64,000 nucleotides of DNA. Origin: an uncultured Eubacteriales bacterium. Lineage in GTDB: Bacteria; Bacillota; Clostridia; Lachnospirales; Lachnospiraceae. The notes beneath the pieces were generated by a model, which was not told the DNA's origin, did no database searches, and saw nothing but the letters and a program-made list of their open reading frames with translations. The position numbers were made by a program, and so were the translations under genes. Where the stretch lies: NCBI GenBank assembly GCA_949292785.1, contig CASFBK010000007.1, positions 62,001-126,000 on the forward strand, given 5' to 3'. Shown in pieces: positions 50,758-58,848 of this stretch (positions within the stretch are counted from its first letter, which is position 1; every line of letters begins with the position of its first letter).

Positions 50758-53604
50758 ATGAAAATGAAACTTGCAAAGATACTTTGCATGACAATGGCAG
50801 TTGTAACACTTGCCGGTTCTGTCCCACAGGGAACTGTGTTGGCAGCGGGGAATCAACAAACGGCGGCAATAGTAACTACAGAAGAAACAGGTAAAGAAAC
50901 AGCAACCGTATGGGCAGCAATGAACAACTATGTAAAAGGTGATATTGTTTCCTATAAAGGAACGTATTATCAGTGTTTGCAGCCACATACCTCATTGGAA
51001 GGATGGGAACCTGCCAATGTACCTGCCTTGTGGGGGGAATATGATGGAGAAATAGAGAACGATACGGTGGAAGTGACAGCAGTCACACTGGAGAAAACAG
51101 AGATTACGCTGAAAAAGGGAGAAAGTGCTGTTTTGAAAGCAACAATAGCACCGGAAAATGCAACCGATAAAACAGTAACATGGACAAGCAGTAATACCTC
51201 TGTGGTAAAAGTAGAAAATGGAGTAATTACGGCGATAGCTGCAGGACAGGCGTTTATTACGGCTGCAGCAGGAGAAAAGTCTGTGGTTTGTAATATAACA
51301 GTAACAGAAGAAGGCGGTTCTGAAATTGTAACGCCACCAGCAACCAGTACAGATTTACCGGAGCGTGTATTGACCGGATACTGGCAGAATTTTGATAATG
51401 GTGCTACTTGCTTGAAGCTTGCAGATGTTCCAAAGGAATATAATATTATTTGTATTTCTTTTGCAGATGCAACGCAGACACCAGGAGAAATCACCTTTCA
51501 ACTGGATAAGACTCTTTCAGAAAAGCTTGGCGGATATACGACAGAGGAATTTAAGGCAGATGTAGCTACTGCTCACAGCAAAGGACAGAAAGTGGTACTG
51601 GCAATCGGCGGAGAGGTCGGAAATGTCATTATTAACAGTCCGGAAGCGGCACAGAAGTTTGCCGACAGTGCGTATGCTTTAATGCAGGAGTACGGATTTG
51701 ATGGAATCGATGTAGACTTAGAGCATGGAATCGATGTAACAAATCTGGCAAATGCATTACATTTGTTAGCAGATAAGGCAGGAAATGGATTTATCTTAAC
51801 CATGGCGCCTCAGACTCTGGATGTTTATACATATGATGCTACTTATCTGAAACTGGCAAGAGAAGTAAAAGATATCTTAACCATCATGAATACACAGTAT
51901 TATAATTCCGGTGGAATGCCTGGATATGATGGAAAGATTTATAATCAGGGAACCATAGGCTTCCTGAATTCATTAGCAGTAACACAATTAGAAAGTGGTC
52001 TGCGTCCAGACCAGATTGGTATTGGAGTTCCGGCTGTGCCAAAGGCAGCAGGCGGCGGATATCAGGATGCAGCAAACGTGGCAGCAGCAATCGAGAGTCT
52101 TGTATATGGAACTGAAGCAGGTGGGTTTACACCTCCAAAAGCATATACAGATTTCCGTGGAGCAATGACCTGGTCTATTAATTGGGATGCTTCCAATAAT
52201 TATAAGTTTGCAAATGCTATGGCAGAATGTTTTGAAAAACTGCCGACGGCAAGCGAAGGCCAGACATTAGCTGTAGAAGAGGCAGTTGCTTTTAGTGCAG
52301 AAACAACAGAAAAAACAGAGCCACCATATCCATTCTGGAAAGATTACAAAAATTATCCGGAAAAAAATACGATGGTTTATTACAAGGGGAAGATATATCA
52401 GAATAAATGGTACGCGAATGCAGGTGCAAAACCAGATGCCGGAGAACCATGGGAACTGGTTGGAGATGCAGAATGGACGGTAGCGGAAGATGAGAAAAAT
52501 TATCAGAAAGATGAAAATGCAGAAGCTGAAAGCCTGAATAAAGTGCTTACAGATGCAGAAATTGATGCGCTTTACGGAGGAATCAATCAAGATTATTCTC
52601 CGGAAGCAGCAGTAGGAAGATTGACAGAGCTGATTTCAAAAGAAGATTATGAAGCGCTGTTTCCATATCGTTTTGGTTCAGAAGGATGGAAAAATTGTTC
52701 TGGAACTGCACAGTATTATCCGGATACTTCCGGCATCGAAGATTATTATTCCTATGAAAATCTTCAGACAGCAGTACAGACAATGTCAGATACCATTATT
52801 AAAGTACAGTGGTATGAAGGCGCAGAATGGTGCTACCGCATTATTCGTCTGAACAAGAGCACCAAAGAACAGAAACTGGTTTACAGTGACCCAAGCTTTG
52901 ATGCAGAGTGGCTGGTAAATTCCAAAGAATTAAAGACCTCTGTATGTGATTACGGTTCATTCCTGGCAGTGGGAGATTTAAATACCAGAAAACGTGAATT
53001 AGCAGGATTTCTCGCAAATATTTCTCATGAGACAGGAGGCGGAACTATTCAGGGAGAAGTAGACGAGGAACTGACCGGACTGTACTTTAATGAAGAAGTA
53101 GGATATATTGGTTCTTCTGCCATTGGATATGTACAGAGTACCGGAACCAATTATCTTCCGGTAGAAGGAAAGAGCTACCATGGCCGGGGACCGATTCAGC
53201 TTTCTTACAATTATAATTATGGATTGTGTTCCGACGTGTTGTTTGGGGACAGTTCTATTTTGCTGAAGAATCCGGAAAAAGTAACGGAAGATGGTGTGAC
53301 TGGAATTATGACAGGAATCTGGTTCTGGATGACACCACAGCCGCCAAAGCCATCCTGTCATCAGGTTATAACGGGAATCTGGGAGCCGAAGGCAGGAGCG
53401 CCGAACGAAAAGTATAACGGAAATTTTGGTCTGACGATTGTTATTATCAACAATGAATCCGGACAATCAGAAAACGGTGCGGGAGCAGTTGCCCGCCGTG
53501 CAAGATATTATCGTATTTTTGCAGAAAAAATGGGTGCTGATATTTCAAAGGAGCAATGTGATACCGTCGGAATGACAACCTTTGTGCAACAGCCAACTAC
53601 ATAG
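50758..53604 (+). CDS. Secreted double chitinase: CBM5/12 - Big2 - GH18 - CBM5/12 - GH19
   Basis: 948 residues, exported by an N-terminal signal peptide (~1-30, AXA-like end VLAAG). Modules in order: a CBM5/12-like chitin-binding module (~52-92, YVKGDIVSYKGTYYQC), a bacterial Ig-like group 2 domain (~103-184), a GH18 chitinase (~203-495) with the complete catalytic motif DGIDVDLE, acid Glu322, a second CBM5/12-like module (~525-570, YYKGKIYQNKWY), and a GH19-like domain (~690-930) with FLANISHETGG, catalytic Glu758, and the family motif SYHGRGPIQLSYNYNYG. GH18 retains and GH19 inverts stereochemistry, so one chain would attack chitin by two mechanisms. It stands 0.5 kb after the GlcNAc-type PTS. 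AAAAAGGAGAGG ribosome site. Confidence 0.87.
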   Translation: MKMKLAKILCMTMAVVTLAGSVPQGTVLAAGNQQTAAIVTTEETGKETATVWAAMNNYVKGDIVSYKGTYYQCLQPHTSLEGWEPANVPALWGEYDGEIENDTVEVTAVTLEKTEITLKKGESAVLKATIAPENATDKTVTWTSSNTSVVKVENGVITAIAAGQAFITAAAGEKSVVCNITVTEEGGSEIVTPPATSTDLPERVLTGYWQNFDNGATCLKLADVPKEYNIICISFADATQTPGEITFQLDKTLSEKLGGYTTEEFKADVATAHSKGQKVVLAIGGEVGNVIINSPEAAQKFADSAYALMQEYGFDGIDVDLEHGIDVTNLANALHLLADKAGNGFILTMAPQTLDVYTYDATYLKLAREVKDILTIMNTQYYNSGGMPGYDGKIYNQGTIGFLNSLAVTQLESGLRPDQIGIGVPAVPKAAGGGYQDAANVAAAIESLVYGTEAGGFTPPKAYTDFRGAMTWSINWDASNNYKFANAMAECFEKLPTASEGQTLAVEEAVAFSAETTEKTEPPYPFWKDYKNYPEKNTMVYYKGKIYQNKWYANAGAKPDAGEPWELVGDAEWTVAEDEKNYQKDENAEAESLNKVLTDAEIDALYGGINQDYSPEAAVGRLTELISKEDYEALFPYRFGSEGWKNCSGTAQYYPDTSGIEDYYSYENLQTAVQTMSDTIIKVQWYEGAEWCYRIIRLNKSTKEQKLVYSDPSFDAEWLVNSKELKTSVCDYGSFLAVGDLNTRKRELAGFLANISHETGGGTIQGEVDEELTGLYFNEEVGYIGSSAIGYVQSTGTNYLPVEGKSYHGRGPIQLSYNYNYGLCSDVLFGDSSILLKNPEKVTEDGVTGIMTGIWFWMTPQPPKPSCHQVITGIWEPKAGAPNEKYNGNFGLTIVIINNESGQSENGAGAVARRARYYRIFAEKMGADISKEQCDTVGMTTFVQQPTT

Positions 53605-53608
53605 TAAA

Positions 53609-53648
53609 ATCCCTGTATATGGAGAAATATCCATATACGGGGATTTTT
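53609..53648 (+). terminator. Chitinase terminator
   Basis: ATCCC-T-GTATATGG pairs with CCATATAC-G-GGGAT; loop of 8, then TTTT. Confidence 0.9.
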
Positions 53649-53671
53649 ATCATGTGATTTTTTAAATTCTA

Positions 53672-53700
53672 TTGAACAGAAAAAATGAACATGGTACAAT
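53672..53700 (+). promoter_or_regulatory. ridA-aminopeptidase promoter
   Basis: TTGAAC, 17-base spacer, TACAAT with extended TGG. Confidence 0.75.
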
Positions 53701-53742
53701 AAGAAACAATTCAAATTATCATAAAAGAAAAGAGGATATAAA

Positions 53743-54126
53743 ATGAAAAAGACAATTAACGCACCAAAAGCACCGGCAGCAGTAGGACCATATGTACATG
53801 CAGTAGAAGCAAACGGATTGATTTTTACATCAGGACAGATTGGACTGATTCCGGAAACCGGAGAATTACAGCAGGGAATCGAAGCACAGACACATCAGGT
53901 ATTTAAAAACCTTACCGCAGTATTAGAAGCAGCAGGCTCTGATTTGGACTGTGCAGTAAAGACCAGTGTATTCTTAGATGATATTAACGACTTTGGAAAA
54001 GTAAACGAGATTTATGCAGAGTATTTCAAGGGAGAAACTCCGGCACGTTCCTGCGTAGAGGTGGCAAAGCTTCCAAAGGGCGCATTAGTTGAAATCGAAG
54101 TGATTGCAGTAAAGAAAGAAGCATAA
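53743..54126 (+). CDS. ridA: RidA-family enamine/imine deaminase
   Basis: 127 residues, family length. Conserved PAAVGPYVHAVEANGLIFTSGQ, then ARSCVEVAKLPKGALVEIEVIA with the catalytic Arg in the ARS segment. It hydrolyses reactive 2-aminoacrylate released by PLP enzymes. Translated 13 bases before an aminopeptidase gene, so both share a message. The downstream gene has no separate promoter visible. Confidence 0.94.
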   Translation: MKKTINAPKAPAAVGPYVHAVEANGLIFTSGQIGLIPETGELQQGIEAQTHQVFKNLTAVLEAAGSDLDCAVKTSVFLDDINDFGKVNEIYAEYFKGETPARSCVEVAKLPKGALVEIEVIAVKKEA

Positions 54127-54139
54127 GGAGTTTTTTGGC

Positions 54140-55930
54140 ATGATAGCAGAAAGAATTGCGGCTTTACGGGCTGAGATGAAGAAACGGAACATTGATATGT
54201 ATATTGTTCCTACCTCTGACTTTCACGAATCAGAATATGTAGGCGATTATTTCAAAGCCAGAAAGTATATCACCGGATTTACCGGTTCTGCAGGAACGGC
54301 TGTCATCACCATGACAGAGGCTGGGCTTTGGACCGATGGAAGATATTTTATTCAGGCAGAAAAACAGTTATCAGGTACGCCCGTAACCCTTTTTAAAATG
54401 GGAGAAGAAGGAGTTCCCACCGTAAAAGAATACGTGGAAAAGAATCTTAAAGAGGGGGCATGTCTGGGCTTTGACGGAAGAGTAATTAATGCCGCAGATG
54501 GAGCTTCCTACGAAGAGATTGTGAAGAAAAAACAGGGTACGGTCTATGTAACAGAAGACCTTGTCGGTATTATCTGGAAAGACCGCCCACAACTTCCCAT
54601 GAATCCGGTATTTATCTTAGAAGAAAAATATGCCGGAGAGAGTACGAAAAGCAAATTATCCCGGGTAAGAGAGAAAATGCAAGAGAAGCAGACTGGAATC
54701 CACATTCTGACCTCTCTTTATGATATTGCCTGGCTTTTTAATATCCGTGGCGGCGATATTGCATGTGTACCGGTGGTATTATCCTTTGCAGCAGTAACCA
54801 TGCAGGAGGCATACTGGTTTATTCATGAAGAAGTGTTGGATGACAAGTTAAAAGCATACTGTAAGGAAAATAATATTATCATCCGTCCCTATGAAGCAAT
54901 TTATGACTATGCGGGAGAGATTACAGAAGAGGAAGCAGTATTGCTGGATAAAAATATCGTAAATTATCGTATCTGTCACAGCTTGAAAGAAAAAGTTACC
55001 GTAGTTTCCGAAAGCAATCCTACCGAGCTTATGAAGGCAGTAAAAAATGAGACCGAGCTTAATAACATCAGAAATGCCCATATTAAGGATGGAGTGGCAT
55101 TCACGAAGTTCATGTACTGGTTAAAGACTAATATCGGAAAAATGAAAATAACCGAGATTTCCGCCTCTGATTATTTAGAAGAGCGAAGAAGAGAGCAGGA
55201 GCTTTTTGTGGATTTAAGCTTTGAGACCATCAGTGCTTATGGAGCCAATGCGGCAATGATGCATTACTGTGCAACGCCGGAATCTGACGCGGAGTTAAAG
55301 CCGGAAGGATTTTTGCTGGTAGACTCCGGTGGACATTATCTGGATGGAAGTACCGATATTACCAGAACCATGGCGCTTGGAACCCTGACGGAAGAAGAGA
55401 AGTTCCACTTTACTACTGTGTGCCGCTCTAATCTCAATCTTGCAGCAGCCAAGTTCCTGTACGGATGCCGGGGAACCAATCTGGATATCCTTTCCAGAGG
55501 ACCACTGTGGAACTTAGGATTAGATTATAAGTGTGGAACAGGACACGGAATCGGATATCTTCTAAATGTTCATGAAGGTCCCAATGGTTTTCGTTGGAAA
55601 ATCGTACCGGAGCGGAATGACAGTTGCGTGATGGAAGCGGGCATGGTCACTACCGATGAGCCGGGCGTATATCTGGAAGGAAAGTACGGAATCCGTACCG
55701 AAAACGAATTGATTTGCAAAAAAGCAGAAAAGAACGAATACGGTCAGTTCATGGAGTTTGAGACCATTACCTATGCACCTATTGATTTAGATGCCATTCT
55801 CCCAGAGGAAATGACGGCTACAGAGCGAAAACTTTTAAATGATTATCACAAGATGGTATATGAGAAAATTTCACCATATATGAACCCGGAAGAGAAAGAA
55901 TGGCTCAAAGAGTATACCAGAGCAATTTAA
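54140..55930 (+). CDS. Xaa-Pro aminopeptidase (M24B, aminopeptidase P)
   Basis: 596 residues. Two N-terminal creatinase-like domains precede the C-terminal pita-bread M24 domain. Metal ligands appear in order: Asp in LLVDSGGHYLDGSTDITRT (two Asp), His in GTGHGIGYLLNVHEGP, Glu in TDEPGVYLEG and Glu in GIRTENEL. The three-domain length matches eukaryote-like aminopeptidase P, which removes the residue before proline. Cytoplasmic; likely peptide recycling. The ribosome site is AAGGAG with a long gap (TTTTTTGGC). Confidence 0.92.
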   Translation: MIAERIAALRAEMKKRNIDMYIVPTSDFHESEYVGDYFKARKYITGFTGSAGTAVITMTEAGLWTDGRYFIQAEKQLSGTPVTLFKMGEEGVPTVKEYVEKNLKEGACLGFDGRVINAADGASYEEIVKKKQGTVYVTEDLVGIIWKDRPQLPMNPVFILEEKYAGESTKSKLSRVREKMQEKQTGIHILTSLYDIAWLFNIRGGDIACVPVVLSFAAVTMQEAYWFIHEEVLDDKLKAYCKENNIIIRPYEAIYDYAGEITEEEAVLLDKNIVNYRICHSLKEKVTVVSESNPTELMKAVKNETELNNIRNAHIKDGVAFTKFMYWLKTNIGKMKITEISASDYLEERRREQELFVDLSFETISAYGANAAMMHYCATPESDAELKPEGFLLVDSGGHYLDGSTDITRTMALGTLTEEEKFHFTTVCRSNLNLAAAKFLYGCRGTNLDILSRGPLWNLGLDYKCGTGHGIGYLLNVHEGPNGFRWKIVPERNDSCVMEAGMVTTDEPGVYLEGKYGIRTENELICKKAEKNEYGQFMEFETITYAPIDLDAILPEEMTATERKLLNDYHKMVYEKISPYMNPEEKEWLKEYTRAI

Positions 55931-55940
55931 AACTATAATA

Positions 55941-55983
55941 TCACATATATGATTACGTCCTGTTTCATATATGTGATTTTTTT
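55941..55983 (+). terminator. Terminator after the aminopeptidase gene
   Basis: 12-bp perfect stem TCACATATATGA / TCATATATGTGA with a 12-base loop and seven T. Confidence 0.92.
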
Positions 55984-56019
55984 CTCTACAATTAATTTAA
56001 AATAAATATAAATAAGAAC

Positions 56020-56048
56020 TTTTAAAACCTTGTCAGATGGTGTAAAAT
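56020..56048 (+). promoter_or_regulatory. Weak polA promoter
   Basis: TTTTAA, 17-base spacer, TAAAAT. Start near 56055. Confidence 0.4.
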
Positions 56049-56091
56049 AGAAATAGTGTATTTAAAAGAAGAAAAAGGAAAGCGAAACTTC

Positions 56092-58830
56092 ATGAGCGAA
56101 AAAATAGTTTTAGTAGATGGACATAGCATATTGAACCGGGCATATTTTGGAATTCCCGACCTTACCAATGCAGAAGGACTTCATACCAATGCGGTGTATG
56201 GATTTTTGAATATTTTATTTAAGATACTAGAAGAAGAAAAGCCGGAGTATTTAACGGTGGCATTCGACGTACATGCCCCTACCTTCCGTCATAAGATGTA
56301 TGACGCCTATAAGGGCACCAGAAAGCCAATGGCAGACGAGCTGCGCCAGCAGGTTCCTGTGATGAAGGAAGTTTTAAAAGCCATGGGTGTTACCATTGTA
56401 GAACAGGAAGGCTATGAGGCGGACGATATTCTGGGAACCATAGCAAAACGCAGCGAAGCTATGGGAATGGAAGTGTCATTGGTATCGGGAGACCGGGACC
56501 TTTTACAGCTTGCCAGTGAACACATCAAGATAAGAATTCCAAAGACAAAGCGGACAGGAACGGAAATTGAAGACTACTATGCTGTTGACGTGAAGGAAAA
56601 ATATCAGGTTACCCCAACGGAATTTATTGATGTAAAGGCATTGATGGGAGACACCTCCGATAATATTCCGGGTGTTCCGGGCATTGGAGAAAAGACCGCA
56701 ACTTCCTTGATTGTACAGTTTGGAAGTATCGAGAATGCTTACGCTCATGTGGATGAGATTAAGCCCCCAAGAGCACAGAATAACTTAAGAGAGCATTATG
56801 ACATGGCGCAGATGAGCAAGACACTTGCCACCATTGAGACAAATGCGCCTATTTCCTGTAAGATAGAACAGGCAAAAATCGGCAATTTGTTTACACCGGA
56901 AGCCTATGTTTGGATGAAAAAGCTGGAATTTAAAAATATGCTCAGCCGTTTCCAGGTAGAAGCCCCTGTTAATCCGGTAGAACAATATTTTCAGAAAATC
57001 ACAGAGAAAAAAGAAGCAGATAAGATTTTTGCAGAAGCAGGAAAAGCAGAATATCGAGGCTTTTGGCTTAGCGCAGACCCGGAGGCAGAAGAACAGGAGA
57101 GAGAAGGACAACTGACCCTGGAGAGCTTTTTGCAGCAGGAAGAAGTGGATACTTCAAAGGAGCAGATAGGGAATGGACAGAAGGTATTAGGACTGGGACT
57201 TTCCTATGGCAGAGAACAGATATTTTTTCTAAAAACAGGGGAAGAACTGACAGGAGAATATCTGTTAGAACAGTTACAAAAGCTGTTGGAACAACCGGGA
57301 AAGACCGCCTGCTTTGACTTAAAAGCACAGTTATCCTATATTATGCCTGGACAGAAAGACCGGGATAGAATCGAGGATGTGCTGATTGGGGCATATCTCT
57401 TAAACCCATTGAAAAACGATTACGCCATTGATGATGTGGCAAAGGAACACTTAGACCTTTTGATTCCGTCAAAACAGGATTTGCTTGGAAAATTAACAGA
57501 CGGACAGGCAATCAGGGAAAAAGAAGATGCCTTTGTATCATTTGTGTGCTTTAGTGCCTATACCTGTTTTGCAGCAGCAAAGATTCTGGAAGAAAAATTG
57601 CAGGAATCCGGCATGGAGCAGCTTTACCGTGAAATAGAGATGCCGCTGGTATACACCCTGTTTGATATGGAACGGGCAGGAGTTCTGGTAGATGCAGGAG
57701 CCTTAAAAGAATATGGAACTGCATTGCAGGGCAAGATTGTGGAGCTGGAGCAGGAGATTTATCAGGATGCCGGAGAAGAATTTAATATAAATTCGCCGAA
57801 GCAGTTAGGCGTGATTCTCTTTGAAAAGCTTCAGATGCCTTATGGGAAAAAGACAAAGACAGGTTACTCTACGGCGGCAGACGTATTAGAGAAGCTGGCA
57901 CCGGAATATCCTCTGGTATCCAAGATTTTAGAGTATCGTCAGTTGACGAAATTAAAGTCTACCTATGCAGATGGACTTGCCAATTATATTGAAGAAGACG
58001 GAAGAATTCATTCTAACTTCAATCAGACCATCACTGCAACGGGAAGAATCAGCAGCACAGAACCCAACCTACAGAATATTCCGATTCGTATGGAATTAGG
58101 AAGACAGATTCGTAAGGTGTTTATTCCTAAGGAGGGCTGTGTGCTTATTGATGCCGACTACTCTCAGATTGAGCTTAGGGTTTTGGCACACATGTCAGGA
58201 GATGAGAATCTGATTGCTGCATATCGGGAAGCACAGGATATTCACCGTATGACAGCATCCCAGGTTTTTCACGTTCCCTTTGAGGAAGTTACTCCGTTAC
58301 AGCGGCGAAATGCCAAGGCGGTAAACTTCGGAATTGTCTATGGTATCAGTTCCTTTGGACTGAGCCAGGATTTGAGTATTACAAGAAAAGAAGCTTCCGA
58401 ATATATTGAACGATATTTTGAGACCTATCCGGGAATTAAGGAATTCTTAGATAAACTGGTGGAGGATGGAAAGAAGCAGGGCTATGTTACCACGATGTTC
58501 GGGCGGAGACGTCCTGTGCCGGAGCTTTCCTCCAGTAATTTTATGCAGCGTTCCTTTGGAGAACGTGTCGCCATGAATTCGCCCATTCAGGGAACAGCCG
58601 CAGACATCATTAAAATAGCAATGATACGCGTCAATGAGGGATTGAAAAGCCACGGACTTAAGTCCAGACTTATCCTGCAGGTACACGATGAGCTTCTGAT
58701 TGAAGCCTGGGAAGAGGAAGTGGCGCAGGTAGAAGCACTGTTAGAAAAAGAAATGGAACAGGCAGCAGATTTAGCGGTGAAACTGGAAATCGATATGAAA
58801 CATGGAAAAGACTGGTATGAAGCACATTAG
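56092..58830 (+). CDS. polA: DNA polymerase I
   Basis: 912 residues. N-terminal 5'-3' exonuclease (~1-290; FDVHAPTFRHKMYDAYKG, VSGDRDLLQL, DNIPGVPGIGEKTA), a central 3'-5' exonuclease-like domain (~320-520) in which the usual catalytic DxE pattern is not evident, so probably inactive as in Bacillus and Taq, and the polymerase domain with motif A DADYSQIELRVLAH, motif B RRNAKAVNFGIVYG and motif C QVHDELLIE. Start at ATG 56092 (SEKIVLVDGHSILNRA) is the family-conserved start; the longer frame adds 12 unrelated residues. Gap of 18 bases to the CoaE fusion. Confidence 0.95.
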   Translation: MSEKIVLVDGHSILNRAYFGIPDLTNAEGLHTNAVYGFLNILFKILEEEKPEYLTVAFDVHAPTFRHKMYDAYKGTRKPMADELRQQVPVMKEVLKAMGVTIVEQEGYEADDILGTIAKRSEAMGMEVSLVSGDRDLLQLASEHIKIRIPKTKRTGTEIEDYYAVDVKEKYQVTPTEFIDVKALMGDTSDNIPGVPGIGEKTATSLIVQFGSIENAYAHVDEIKPPRAQNNLREHYDMAQMSKTLATIETNAPISCKIEQAKIGNLFTPEAYVWMKKLEFKNMLSRFQVEAPVNPVEQYFQKITEKKEADKIFAEAGKAEYRGFWLSADPEAEEQEREGQLTLESFLQQEEVDTSKEQIGNGQKVLGLGLSYGREQIFFLKTGEELTGEYLLEQLQKLLEQPGKTACFDLKAQLSYIMPGQKDRDRIEDVLIGAYLLNPLKNDYAIDDVAKEHLDLLIPSKQDLLGKLTDGQAIREKEDAFVSFVCFSAYTCFAAAKILEEKLQESGMEQLYREIEMPLVYTLFDMERAGVLVDAGALKEYGTALQGKIVELEQEIYQDAGEEFNINSPKQLGVILFEKLQMPYGKKTKTGYSTAADVLEKLAPEYPLVSKILEYRQLTKLKSTYADGLANYIEEDGRIHSNFNQTITATGRISSTEPNLQNIPIRMELGRQIRKVFIPKEGCVLIDADYSQIELRVLAHMSGDENLIAAYREAQDIHRMTASQVFHVPFEEVTPLQRRNAKAVNFGIVYGISSFGLSQDLSITRKEASEYIERYFETYPGIKEFLDKLVEDGKKQGYVTTMFGRRRPVPELSSSNFMQRSFGERVAMNSPIQGTAADIIKIAMIRVNEGLKSHGLKSRLILQVHDELLIEAWEEEVAQVEALLEKEMEQAADLAVKLEIDMKHGKDWYEAH

Positions 58831-58848
58831 TAAAAGGAGTTTTGACCT

